DNA from: Paenibacillus faecis
GTDB taxonomy: Bacteria; Bacillota; Bacilli; Paenibacillales; Paenibacillaceae
Assembly: GCF_008084145.1 (NCBI RefSeq)
Contig: NZ_VSDO01000002.1
Coordinates: 930,001 to 994,000 of the forward strand
Direction of reading: 5' to 3'
DNA: 64,000 nt
Positions 42,947 through 51,666 of the stretch are shown here, in pieces; position 1 is the first letter of the stretch, and every line of letters begins with the position of its first letter. The position numbers were made by a program, and so were the translations under genes. The notes under the pieces are model-generated. The model ran no database searches, was not told the DNA's origin, and saw nothing but the letters and a program-made list of their open reading frames with translations.

Positions 42947-44104
42947 ATGGTCAAGAACGGGGTCGATAACATCATGTCGCATACCCGGCTGCTCCAAGGG
43001 AAGCGCCTGGGACTGATCACGTCGCCTACGGGGCTTACTTCCGGCTTTGTGTCCACCATTCAGGTGTTTAAGGAGCATTTTTATCTGGCCGCCTTGTTCT
43101 CGCCGGAGCACGGCGTGCGCGGAGATCAGGCGGCGGGGGCACTGGTCGATACCTATACGGACCCGCTGACGGGGGTTCCGGTCTACAGCTTGTACCGGAA
43201 AGAATCCAAACGGATGACGCCGGAGATGCTGGAGGAGGTCGACGCGGTCGTCTATGACATCCAGGATGTGGGCATCCGCTATTACACGTTTATTTATACG
43301 ATGCTGTATGCGCTGGAGGATTGCGCCAGGACGGGCAAGCCGTTTATCGTGCTGGACCGGATCAATCCGCTGGACGGAGTCACGGTGGAAGGCAACGTCC
43401 TGAAGCCGGGATACGAGTCGTTCGTCGGGAATTATCCGCTTTGCGTACGGTACGGTTTGACCGCGGGTGAGGTGGCGACGATGGCGAACGATATGATGGG
43501 CTGGAACGCCGAACTGCACGTCATCCCTTGCGAAGGCTGGGACCGGCGCATGCTGTTTCCGGAAACGGGGCGGCTCTGGGTGCATCCTTCGCTGAATATC
43601 CCGCGGTTCGAAACGGCCCTGCTGTACGGCGGCACCTGTCTGTTCGAAGGCACGAACCTGTCGGAAGGGCGCGGCACGACGTTTCCGTTCGAAATGATCG
43701 GCGCGCCGTTCATCGAGCCGGAAAGCCTGGCGGCGGAGATGAACGCGCTGCGGCTGCCGGGCGTCTTGTTCCGTCCGGTGTATTTTAAGCCGACGACGTC
43801 GAAGTTTGCCGGGGAGCTGTGCGGGGGCGTGCAGCTTTACGTGACGGATGCGCGGGCGCTAAACGCCGTGGAAACCGGGGTGACGCTGCTTTATACGATT
43901 AAGCGACAGTACGAAGGCTTCTCCTACCTGCCGCCGGTCAAGGACAACGCCCGCCCGTTTATCGATCTGCTGTGCGGCGATAAGCTGTACCGCGAAGGGA
44001 CGGTGCCGCTGCCGGAAATGCTGGAGCAGTTCCGGGAGGAGAGCCGGGTGTTTGCGAAGATGAAAGAGAAGTATCATCTCTATTCGTTGGGAGGCCGCGT
44101 ATGA
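42947..44104 (+). CDS. namZ: Exo-beta-N-acetylmuramidase, DUF1343/GH171
   Basis: A 385-residue DUF1343 protein, the family of Bacillus subtilis NamZ (YbbC), which releases MurNAc from the non-reducing end of peptidoglycan fragments. Conserved blocks are GLITSPTG, LFSPEHGVRG, YDIQDVGIRYYTFIYTM, VLDRINPLDG, GTNLSEGRGTT. No signal peptide is present (MVKNGVDNIMSH), unlike the secreted B. subtilis enzyme, so it probably acts in the cytoplasm. ATG at 42947 with GGGGAGG nine bases before. Coupled to nagZ by ATGA. Confidence 0.9.
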   Translation: MVKNGVDNIMSHTRLLQGKRLGLITSPTGLTSGFVSTIQVFKEHFYLAALFSPEHGVRGDQAAGALVDTYTDPLTGVPVYSLYRKESKRMTPEMLEEVDAVVYDIQDVGIRYYTFIYTMLYALEDCARTGKPFIVLDRINPLDGVTVEGNVLKPGYESFVGNYPLCVRYGLTAGEVATMANDMMGWNAELHVIPCEGWDRRMLFPETGRLWVHPSLNIPRFETALLYGGTCLFEGTNLSEGRGTTFPFEMIGAPFIEPESLAAEMNALRLPGVLFRPVYFKPTTSKFAGELCGGVQLYVTDARALNAVETGVTLLYTIKRQYEGFSYLPPVKDNARPFIDLLCGDKLYREGTVPLPEMLEQFREESRVFAKMKEKYHLYSLGGRV

Positions 44105-45669
44105 CTGCATTGACGATGACAGTAAGGGAAAAGATCGGCCAACTGATTCTGACGGGCTTCTCCGCGCCGGAAATCACGGCCGATCTGCATCGCTTGGTTG
44201 CGGAGTACAAAATCGGCAACATCATTTTATTTTCGCATAATGTAGGCGGCGTGGAACAGTTAAGCCGGTTATGCGGCGAGTTGCAAGCGATGATCGTCAA
44301 GGAGACGGGGCGGCCGGCGCTGATCTCGATCGATCAGGAGGGCGGCCGGGTCACACGGTTGCCGGACGAAGCGACGAACGTACCGGGGGCGATGGCGATC
44401 GCCGCTGGGGGACGGCCGGAGCATGCTTACGCCGCCGGGCGGATCACGGCCCGCGAGCTGCGGGCGCTGGGGATCAACTTCAATCTGGCGCCGGTGTTGG
44501 ACATCAACAACAATCCGCACAATCCGGTGATCAATGTCCGTTCTTACGGGGACACGGCGGAGACGGTTGCGGAGTACGGTCTGCAGATGCTCCGCGGTTT
44601 GCGCGACGGCGGCGTGCTCGCGGCGGTCAAGCATTTTCCGGGGCATGGCGATACCGCGGTCGATTCGCACCTCGGCCTGCCGGTCATCGGCAAAACGCTG
44701 GCCGAGCTGGAGGCGTTGGAGCTTGCGCCGTTCCGCCGGGCGATCGAAGCCGGCGCGGAAAGCGTGATGACCGCGCACATCCTGTTTCCGGCGCTGGAAG
44801 CGGAGCGGGTGCCGGCGACGATGTCCCGGACGATCGTGACCGGCTTGCTGAAAAACGAGCTTAAATTTGACGGTCTGATCGTTTCCGATTGCCTGGAGAT
44901 GGATGCGATCAAGAAGTTTTACGGCACGGCCCGTGGGGCCTTGGGGGCTTTGAAAGCCGGAGTGCACATGGTATTCGTCAGCCATACGCCGGCGCTTGTC
45001 ATCGAAACGGTGGAGCTGTTGGAGCGGGCGGTTCAATCGGGCGAACTTCCGATGGAGGTTTTGGATGAAGCGGTAGCGAAGGTGCTGTATTATAAACGTA
45101 AGTATGCCGCGGTTGAGCGGGCCGGGCGGGACCTGTCCATAGTCGGCTGTGCGGCCCATCGCCGCTCGGCCGAGCAAATGAGCCTGGAGAGCATTTGCCG
45201 CGTTCGCGGTGAATTGCGACGGGTGGAACCGGGGGATCCGCGGACGATATTTCTCGGCAGCTATCCCTATCGTTCCGACCTCGCCTCCAGCAGCGTCAAT
45301 GCCTCATTTTCGTTTCCGGAGACGTTGGGACGAATGTTCACGGCGGCGCATCAGGTGATCGGCATCGATCCGGAGCCGGATGAAATCGAAAGGATTGCCG
45401 CCGATGTGCGATCCTATCCGCATGTCGTCATCGGATTATACAACGCTCGGGAAAATGAGGGCCAGTTGAAGCTGGTTCGCCGTTTAAGAGAGCTGGGGCA
45501 CCAAGTTACGGCGGTGGCGCTGGGGCGTCCTTATGACTTGGAGCTGTTGCCGGATGAAGTATGCGGTCTGGCCGCCTTCGAGTATACGCCGCTGTCCGTG
45601 ATGTCGGTCGCGCGCGTTTTGGACGGATCGGCCGAACCCGGCGGACGATTGAGCATCGCTCTGAGATAA
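44101..45669 (+). CDS. nagZ: Beta-N-acetylglucosaminidase, GH3 NagZ
   Basis: GH3 exo-glycosidase of 522 residues. It has the NagZ catalytic loop KHFPGHGDT (177-185) with His190 and the presumed nucleophile Asp263 in IVSDCLEMDAI. A C-terminal domain (from about 340) resembles the extra domain of Gram-positive NagZ such as YbbD. No signal peptide, so intracellular. NamZ and NagZ side by side would alternately remove MurNAc and GlcNAc from chain ends. Starts inside the namZ stop codon. Confidence 0.94.
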   Translation: MTALTMTVREKIGQLILTGFSAPEITADLHRLVAEYKIGNIILFSHNVGGVEQLSRLCGELQAMIVKETGRPALISIDQEGGRVTRLPDEATNVPGAMAIAAGGRPEHAYAAGRITARELRALGINFNLAPVLDINNNPHNPVINVRSYGDTAETVAEYGLQMLRGLRDGGVLAAVKHFPGHGDTAVDSHLGLPVIGKTLAELEALELAPFRRAIEAGAESVMTAHILFPALEAERVPATMSRTIVTGLLKNELKFDGLIVSDCLEMDAIKKFYGTARGALGALKAGVHMVFVSHTPALVIETVELLERAVQSGELPMEVLDEAVAKVLYYKRKYAAVERAGRDLSIVGCAAHRRSAEQMSLESICRVRGELRRVEPGDPRTIFLGSYPYRSDLASSSVNASFSFPETLGRMFTAAHQVIGIDPEPDEIERIAADVRSYPHVVIGLYNARENEGQLKLVRRLRELGHQVTAVALGRPYDLELLPDEVCGLAAFEYTPLSVMSVARVLDGSAEPGGRLSIALR

Positions 45670-45684
45670 AGGAGTGTCGTAAGC

Positions 45685-46608
45685 ATGAGCAAAACATTTA
45701 TAGCCGGGCTGGACGGAGGGGGCACCAAAACCGCTGTCGTTATCATGGATGAGAATGGGGCGGCGGTGGACTCTTTTGTTTCCGGGGCCATTAATTTAAA
45801 CGGGCAGCAGGAGAGTTCGGTCCGAAACAGCCTGCATGAAATCATAGGGAGGATCTCTGACGTCTGCGGGGGGCTGGAATATTGCAAGCATCTTTGCATT
45901 GGCGCGGCGGGAGTCAGCCATCCCGAGGCGGCGGGGCGGCTGGAGTCGATCGTCCGGGAAGCCGGCTATGCCTCCGGTTTGACGGTGACGGGAGATCATG
46001 TGACCGCGCTTAACGGCGCTTTGGACAGTCCCGTCGGGATGATTGTGATTGCGGGAACCGGGTCCATTTGCTATGGACAGAACGCAAGCGGTCAAACGCA
46101 TCGGACCGGCGGATTCGGGTATCTCATCGACGATGAAGGCAGCGGCTACAGCATCGGACGGGACCTGCTGCGCGCGGTCGTGCGGGCGGAGGACGGCCGG
46201 ATCGCGCCGACCGTCATCACGGCCATGGTGTACGAGCAGCTTCAAGTGAGCGATGTGCGGCAGATCGTCGGGTTCGTCTACGACAAGAACACGAACAAAA
46301 AAGATATCGCCGCGCTGGCTCCCATTCTGTCCCGAGCCAGTGCGCAGGGGGACGAAGCGGCCTTGGCGATCGTGAACCAAAGCGCGGGCGCTTTGGTTGA
46401 GCTCGTCGCTCCCGTGGCCGAACGGCTGCACCTGCGGACGGGCGAACTCGCTTTGGCGGGAAGCGTCCTGCAGTGCAATAAAGAGGTGCGGGAAGCCTTC
46501 GGCGGAATGATGCGGCAGCGCTATCCCGAGCTCGTCTGCACGCTGCCGAAACATGACGCCGCCCGGGGAGCGGCGATGATCGCGCTCCGGGAATTTAAGC
46601 TAGTTTAG
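45685..46608 (+). CDS. BadF-type N-acetylmuramate/N-acetylglucosamine kinase (MurK-like)
   Basis: A 307-residue BadF/BadG-fold kinase: IAGLDGGGTKTAVV, CIGAAGVSHPEAAG, VIAGTGSICYG, GGFGYLIDDEGSGYSIGRD. Close in feel to Clostridium MurK, which phosphorylates MurNAc and GlcNAc at O6. Fifteen bases after nagZ, it would convert sugars released by NamZ and NagZ into MurNAc-6-P (for MurQ) and GlcNAc-6-P. Last gene of the operon. Confidence 0.88.
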   Translation: MSKTFIAGLDGGGTKTAVVIMDENGAAVDSFVSGAINLNGQQESSVRNSLHEIIGRISDVCGGLEYCKHLCIGAAGVSHPEAAGRLESIVREAGYASGLTVTGDHVTALNGALDSPVGMIVIAGTGSICYGQNASGQTHRTGGFGYLIDDEGSGYSIGRDLLRAVVRAEDGRIAPTVITAMVYEQLQVSDVRQIVGFVYDKNTNKKDIAALAPILSRASAQGDEAALAIVNQSAGALVELVAPVAERLHLRTGELALAGSVLQCNKEVREAFGGMMRQRYPELVCTLPKHDAARGAAMIALREFKLV

Positions 46609-46955
46609 GAGCATTAGGGTACGGGCTAGCCAATTAGCGGGAGGTTGTCCCGTTATTAAGCGCCATTGATCGCATAGTTATAGCACTCATCTTAATAGGG
46701 GCCATCCATCGGTCTATTGCCTCCTACTCCTCAGACAGAGGGGGAGGTAATAAGGGGCTTTAACGCCTCGATTTTGTCGAATTTGGCTCTTCGAAAAGGG
46801 ATAGCGGCCCTTCAGGGCCTTTTTTTTGCGCACAACCGGTCAAATCATTGTTTAGGTGCCCGCTATTAGGGAAGTAAGTCTCTTTTTTTTCCAGGGGCAT
46901 TGCGTAAAACCCGATATGGTGCTGCCTATCCGCAATCTCTCTTGCCTCGTGCTTA
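46609..46955. other. Intergenic stretch after the muropeptide operon
   Basis: No gene seen. It contains GCGGGAGGTTGTCCCGTTATT near 46638, like the palindromes at 17889-18064. A terminator-like hairpin GGCCCTTCAGGGCC followed by eight T lies at 46806-46828. At about 200 bases from the kinase stop, this hairpin may be the operon terminator. Confidence 0.55.
46806..46828 (+). terminator. Terminator-like hairpin
   Basis: GGCCC-TTCA-GGGCC followed by TTTTTTTT; the first intrinsic terminator downstream of the muropeptide operon. Confidence 0.65.
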
Positions 46956-47158
46956 TAATAGCGGCGTTTTGGGCCGTTATTTCGGCCCGATTCGCGTTTT
47001 CGGGTAAAATAGCGGTCGAAAAGGGCCTTATTTCATTGAAGCGGGCCCCAAAATCAGGCTTGAGCCCGCTTTTCCCAAAAATAAGGCCCCAAAATGCCGC
47101 TATTTCTCTCCGAAGGGACGAATTCGACAAAATAACGCCGCAAAATGCCGTTATTTCT
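46956..47158. repeat. Composite inverted repeat of ~27-bp units
   Basis: Four related units: two plus (46956-46982 and 47006-47033, close to AATAGCGGCGTTTTGGGCCG) and two in reverse (47080-47105 and 47130-47156, ending AAAATGCCGTTATTT). Between them is another dyad, AAGCGGGC/GCCCGCTT (47039-47072). Likely folds into a multi-arm structure as RNA or single-stranded DNA. Unknown function. Confidence 0.65.
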
Positions 47159-47180
47159 GTCAGCAGCTGATTGGGCCCTG

Positions 47181-47300
47181 GGAACCGCCACTAAGAGCCG
47201 CCGGACTAGGACCCGCCGGACTAGGAACCGCTGGACTAGGACCCGCCGGACTAGGAGTTGTCGGACTGGGATCCGTCGTTCTAGGTTCCGTCGGACTAGG
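47181..47300. repeat. 15-bp tandem repeat array, eight units
   Basis: Eight consecutive 15-base units, best form ACCCGCCGGACTAGG; the middle ones (47196-47255) are nearly identical and the outer ones have drifted. The unit is a multiple of three, and the minus strand reads as Pro-Ser-Pro-Ala-Gly repeats, but without start signals. A minisatellite is the simplest reading. Confidence 0.8.
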
Positions 47301-47622
47301 GCTCGTCATTAAACCACTTTCGCTAATCACCGCCAGCCGCGCAATATCCAAGCAAAATCCAAGCAATATCCAAGCAAACCTGCCAATTATCCACGCATTT
47401 TATCAATATTTCACATGCACCCGCTAACTTTCGCGTCTCTCGCGAACCAAAGTATGTTCGTTCGATTCAACGATCCGCTAGTTATCCCCATCAATAGAGC
47501 ACACCAGCTATGGGCGGTTCTCTTCCACCTTTTCGTTGGATTCCAGTTGGGAGGTGCTCGATAAGTTAAGTACGCAGTCTCACACCCATCGACATCCATT
47601 TTGGTTGTAGTCCACGAGGATC
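47301..47622. other. Intergenic, nothing recognised
   Basis: About 320 bases between the tandem array and repeat R2. A short direct repeat of AATATCCAAGCAA occurs at 47341-47378. No gene or RNA recognised. Confidence 0.4.
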
Positions 47623-47875
47623 AAGGCGCCTAGCGCACTTTCCAACCCTTCTTCCACTTCCAAACCAAATAAATGCAAATCTGCAGGTATTTTAGGCTGA
47701 TTTATGAGGGGATGCGAGAAAAGATGCAAATTTGCAGGCATTTCTAGCGATTTTAGAAAAACGAGGCTGTTTCGCCGAAAATTGCTGCAGATTTGCAGGA
47801 ATTTTGAAATTTCTATCCCCAACCAGAAAAAAACATGCAGATTTGCAGGAATTTTATGTTCTCAAGGTTGTCTGA
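47623..47875 (-). repeat. Dispersed ~230-bp repeat, copy R2 (inverted)
   Basis: Reverse-orientation copy of the element at 3966 and 57270. The four units read ATGCAAATCTGCAGG or close variants on this strand (near 47679, 47724, 47788, 47834), with the conserved central spacer around 47737-47780. It lies 66 bases beyond the glcF stop. Confidence 0.85.
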
Positions 47876-47941
47876 TGGTGTACAACTGGATAGTTATGCC
47901 GCCGTTCTACCTTCTTTCCGCAAGAAAAAAAACCGGTCCCC

Positions 47942-49288
47942 CTAGAGGGCCCGGTCCAGTAAATCCATAATATGCACGGCTTCCATTTGACCGGCCAGGC
48001 CGGCGCGAAGGATGCCCTGTTTCATTTGCAGCAGGCAGCCGGGGTTGGAGGTCACGATCAGACGGGCCTGGGTTTCCCGCACTTGTTCCATTTTGCCGTC
48101 CAGGATCTGCATCGACATGTCGAACTGGGTGAGATTGTACGTGCCCGCGGAGCCGCAGCAGCTGTCCGGCTGCCGCATCTCCACCAGCTCCAGCCCGGGG
48201 ATGCGGCGGAGCAGCTCGCGGGGCTGATTCCGTACCCCCTGTCCGTGCGCGAGATGGCAGGAGTCCTGATAGGTGACTTTGGCCGGCAGCGGTTTGCTGA
48301 ACGACAGGGGAGGAAGCTCCGCCAGCATTTCATTCGCGTCGCGATTTCGGGCCGCGAACCGGCGGGCGCGTTCTTCCCAGTCGGGATCGCCCTTGAACCA
48401 ATGCCCGTACTCTTTCAGCGCCGCCCCGCAGCCGCCGGCGTTATTGACGACGAAGTCGACTCCGGATCGTTCGAACGCTTCGATGTTCCGTTTAGCCAGC
48501 TCCTTCGCGCCGCTCATTTCTCCCGAGTGGGCGTGCATCGCTCCGCAGCATCCCTGCTGGGGAACGAATACCACGTCGCAGCCGGCTTTGGTCAACAGCC
48601 GCGCCGTCGCCTGATTCGTCTCAAAGAACATCACATCCATAATACAGCCGGTGAACAGCCCGACCGTAAACTTCGTTTCGCCCTCCGCCTGCATTCGCGG
48701 CAGGCGCGTCCGGCGTTCCCGGGGGGAAGCGACGGTACCGACCGCTTTCTGCATTTCGGCCAGTTCCCGCGGCAGGATGCGGATCAGTCCGGTCCGGTCG
48801 GCGAAAGATTGCAGGCCGAGCGCCTGTGCGGCCCACAGCACGTTCCCCAGCCGTTTGACCCTTTGGGGATAAGGGAACACCCGGTTGAAGATCAGGTTCC
48901 GCACGGCGGAAGGCTTTTCTTGGGCTTTTTTCGTCTCTTGCACGACCTCGCGGGCCGTCTCCAGCAGTCCGCCGTAGGGAACCCCCGCCGGACAGGCCGT
49001 CTCGCAAGCGCGGCAGCCAAGACAGGCGTTCATATGGTGCTCGAACTCGGCATCCACCGCCAGCTGGCCTGTGGCCACGCCCTTCATCAGGGCGATGCGG
49101 CCCCGGGGACTATAGGTTTCCAGGCCCGTCTGCACAAAGGTCGGGCAGGTCGGCAAGCAGAAGCCGCAATGCATGCAGTTCATAATCTCATCCATATCAA
49201 AAAGCTCCAGCAGCCCGTCGGTTCTTCCCGCAGAGCTGGGGGAAGCGCAGGCCGGCGAAATAGAGTCTTTTGGCGTAAATTCGCTCAT
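47942..49288 (-). CDS. glcF: Glycolate/lactate oxidase iron-sulfur subunit (GlcF-like)
   Basis: A 448-residue protein with two ferredoxin motifs, CMHCGFCLPTCP and CLGCRACETACP, and two CCG domains (VFVPQQGCCGAMHAHSGE and DSCCGSAGTYN). This is the GlcF layout. It passes electrons from the flavin subunit to the membrane quinone pool. It starts inside the glcD stop (4-base overlap). No separate GlcE gene is present. Confidence 0.92.
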   Translation of the reverse strand: MSEFTPKDSISPACASPSSAGRTDGLLELFDMDEIMNCMHCGFCLPTCPTFVQTGLETYSPRGRIALMKGVATGQLAVDAEFEHHMNACLGCRACETACPAGVPYGGLLETAREVVQETKKAQEKPSAVRNLIFNRVFPYPQRVKRLGNVLWAAQALGLQSFADRTGLIRILPRELAEMQKAVGTVASPRERRTRLPRMQAEGETKFTVGLFTGCIMDVMFFETNQATARLLTKAGCDVVFVPQQGCCGAMHAHSGEMSGAKELAKRNIEAFERSGVDFVVNNAGGCGAALKEYGHWFKGDPDWEERARRFAARNRDANEMLAELPPLSFSKPLPAKVTYQDSCHLAHGQGVRNQPRELLRRIPGLELVEMRQPDSCCGSAGTYNLTQFDMSMQILDGKMEQVRETQARLIVTSNPGCLLQMKQGILRAGLAGQMEAVHIMDLLDRAL

Positions 49289-50697
49289 CGTCTCACCACC
49301 ATTCTACGGCGGGCGGAGCCGGCGAAAATTTTGCCGGGGTTCATTATGTGATTGGGATCAAACGCCGCTTTGATTCGCCGCATAAGCTCGATTCCGCCTT
49401 CCCCGACTTTTAGCGGCAAATAGTTCAGCTTGGCCAGCCCGACGCCGTGTTCTCCGGTAATCGTCCCGCCCAAAGCGATCGCCGCGGCAAAAATTTCCGC
49501 GAACGCCTGCTCCACGCGCTCGATCTCTTGTTTGTTTCTCTCATCCGTCATGCAGGTCGGATGCAGATTGCCGTCACCGGCATGGCCGAACGTACAAATT
49601 TGCAGGTCGTATTTGTCCGCGATCCTTTCCACCTCGGCCACCATATCAGCCAGCCGGGAACGCGGAACGGTGGCGTCCTCCATAATGGTTGTGGGTTTGA
49701 TCCGCGACAGAGCGGACAGCGCCGAGCGTCTGGCGGTCAGGAGTTTGGCGCCTTCCTCCAGCGTTGCGGCGACTTCGACGCTGGCGGCGCCGTTGGCTCG
49801 GGCGATCTCGGCTATACTGGCGATGTCTTTGCTCACCAGCTCCTCGGGGCCGTCCTGTTCGATCAGCAGCATGGATTTCATCTCCAAAGGCAGTCCCAGC
49901 TTGGCGTATTCATCAACGACGCGCATCGTGCCTTGATCCATAAATTCCATGGTGGCGGGAATGATTTTAGCGGCGATTACCTGTTCCACGGTTTTGGCGG
50001 CGTCCACCAGACTGGTGAAAAAGGCGAGCAAAGTCCGTTTCGTCTCGGGCAGCGGCAGCAGCTTCAGCGTAATTTCCGTAATGACCGCCAAGGTTCCTTC
50101 CGATCCGACCAGGAGCCGGGTCATGTCGTAACCGGCCACATCCTTCACGTTTTTGCCGCCACAGCGGAATATTTCCCCGGAAGGGAGAACATATTCCAGA
50201 CCCATGACGTAATCTTTGGTTACTCCGTATTTCAATCCGCGCATTCCCCCGGCACATTGGGATAGATTCCCGCCTAACGTGGATATCCGCATACTTCCGG
50301 GGTCGGGCGGGTAGAACAGGCCATAGGCTTCGACGGCTTGGTGCAGATCCGCCGTAATGACGCCGGGCCCGACGGTTGCCGTAAGGTTTTGGGTGTCGAT
50401 TTCGTGAATCCGGTTCATGCGGTGCAATTGAAGCACCAAGCCGCCTTGAACCGGGATGGTGCTTGCCGCCAGATTCGTGCCCGAGCCCCGGGGAATCACG
50501 GGAATCCCATGTTCGTTCGCGAGCCGGAGCAGGGCGGACACTTCGCCGGAGGTAGCCGGCATGACTACGACGTCCGGCAGCGACTGAAACATCGGGGTAG
50601 CGTCATAAGAGTAGGCGTACAGTTCGTTCGGACTGTCTTTCACCCAATCGCTTCCAACAATTGAGATGAATTGCTGCTTGATCTCGGGGGTAATCAT
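49285..50697 (-). CDS. glcD: FAD-linked glycolate/D-lactate oxidase subunit (GlcD-like)
   Basis: A 470-residue FAD_binding_4 (VAO-family) oxidase: PRGSGTNLAAS, TLGGNLSQCAGGMRGLKYG, VGSEGTLAVITE, and C-terminal HAGDGNLHPT and GTITGEHGVGLAK. It oxidises glycolate or D-lactate (2-hydroxy acids). D-lactate released by MurQ in the neighbouring locus is a possible substrate, an inference from proximity only. Ribosome site GGGAGGAG. Divergent from a GntR/FCD regulator. Confidence 0.93.
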   Translation of the reverse strand: MITPEIKQQFISIVGSDWVKDSPNELYAYSYDATPMFQSLPDVVVMPATSGEVSALLRLANEHGIPVIPRGSGTNLAASTIPVQGGLVLQLHRMNRIHEIDTQNLTATVGPGVITADLHQAVEAYGLFYPPDPGSMRISTLGGNLSQCAGGMRGLKYGVTKDYVMGLEYVLPSGEIFRCGGKNVKDVAGYDMTRLLVGSEGTLAVITEITLKLLPLPETKRTLLAFFTSLVDAAKTVEQVIAAKIIPATMEFMDQGTMRVVDEYAKLGLPLEMKSMLLIEQDGPEELVSKDIASIAEIARANGAASVEVAATLEEGAKLLTARRSALSALSRIKPTTIMEDATVPRSRLADMVAEVERIADKYDLQICTFGHAGDGNLHPTCMTDERNKQEIERVEQAFAEIFAAAIALGGTITGEHGVGLAKLNYLPLKVGEGGIELMRRIKAAFDPNHIMNPGKIFAGSARRRMVVRR

Positions 50698-50730
50698 GAG
50701 GTTATCTCCTCCCGGTTTATAGAATAGTTA

Positions 50731-50747
50731 TCAGGTCATCTGACGAA
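50731..50747. promoter_or_regulatory. Candidate FCD-regulator operator
   Basis: TCAGGTCATCTGACGAA lies between the divergent glcD and regulator genes. TCATCTGACGA recalls the GTCnGAC-type core bound by FCD-class GntR regulators such as LldR. Motif-only call. Confidence 0.35.
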
Positions 50748-50841
50748 TTTGAAAACAATCTACCATAATTTATTCAAATTGTATAGACTGTAAAGTAAGA
50801 ATTTACGTTGATTTTAATTTGAACGGAAGGAACGTAACCGG

Positions 50842-51531
50842 ATGGACTTAAGCAAAAAGAACGTGGATATCGTCAGTGAAGAATTGAAACGGATTATCGA
50901 ATCTGGCCAGGTCAAGCCGGGGGACAAGCTCGATACGATCGAAGCGATGGCCGCCCGCTTTCGGGTGGGGCGGTCAACCGTTCGCGAGGCGATTAGCCAC
51001 CTTAAGGCGCAGGGCCTGATCGAAACCAAACAGGGCGGCGGAACTTATGTCCGTGCCCAAGTTCCCGAGCTTATCGGCGTTCGCCGGATCACGAAAGAAC
51101 GGGAACTGATCCACCTCCTGCAGGTTCGTAAAATCGTGGAAGTGGGAAGCATCGGATTGGCGGCGGAGTTTCGTACGGAACAGGACCTGATGGAACTGCA
51201 TAAAATTGTCGACTTAATGGAGGAAGCGATCGGCAACGAGGAGATCAGCCAAGTATACGATGTGAATTTTCATCTGGCGGTGGCCAAAGCGACGCAAAAT
51301 CCCATGCTTCAAGGCATGATGGAGAGCATTTCCGAAATGATGTTCCGGACTATGCGGGATACCCGCAGCCTCTGGCTGTTCAGCGAACAGGAGTCGGCTC
51401 ACCGATTGTATCAAGAACACAAGCAGATGCTTCTAGCCATCGAGCGGCAAGCCAGCCGCGAAGCCAGCCGACTGATGGATCTTCATTTGATCAAGGCGGG
51501 GAAAGAGATAGCGGCAAGCATGAATCGATAG
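50842..51531 (+). CDS. GntR-family regulator with FCD domain
   Basis: A 229-residue regulator: N-terminal GntR winged helix (GDKLDTIEAMAARFRVGRSTVREAI core, then GGGTYV wing) and an all-helical FCD ligand domain (VYDVNFHLAVAKATQNPML, with the metal-binding Asp/His set). Divergent from glcDF, so probably its regulator responding to glycolate, lactate or another hydroxy acid. ATG after GGAAGGAAC. Confidence 0.88.
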   Translation: MDLSKKNVDIVSEELKRIIESGQVKPGDKLDTIEAMAARFRVGRSTVREAISHLKAQGLIETKQGGGTYVRAQVPELIGVRRITKERELIHLLQVRKIVEVGSIGLAAEFRTEQDLMELHKIVDLMEEAIGNEEISQVYDVNFHLAVAKATQNPMLQGMMESISEMMFRTMRDTRSLWLFSEQESAHRLYQEHKQMLLAIERQASREASRLMDLHLIKAGKEIAASMNR

Positions 51532-51547
51532 GATAAATAAACCCATG

Positions 51548-51590
51548 GGACCGCGTGAATTTGGGAGAACGCCCGGCGGTCCTTTTAGTT
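51548..51590 (+). terminator. Terminator after FCD regulator
   Basis: GGACCGC (51548-51554) with GCGGTCC (51576-51582), a long loop, then TTTTAGTTTT. Moderate strength. Confidence 0.55.
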
Positions 51591-51666
51591 TTGTCATCCA
51601 GAGTGCTATACTGTTAAAATAAGAATATTTGTTCTATGTAAGTTGAAACGCCAGGAGAGGATTAAC

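Noticed and set aside
47160-47366. Proline-rich 68-residue reading frame on the minus strand over the 15-bp array
   Set aside because: Entirely explained by the tandem repeat; no ribosome site and no flanking gene.
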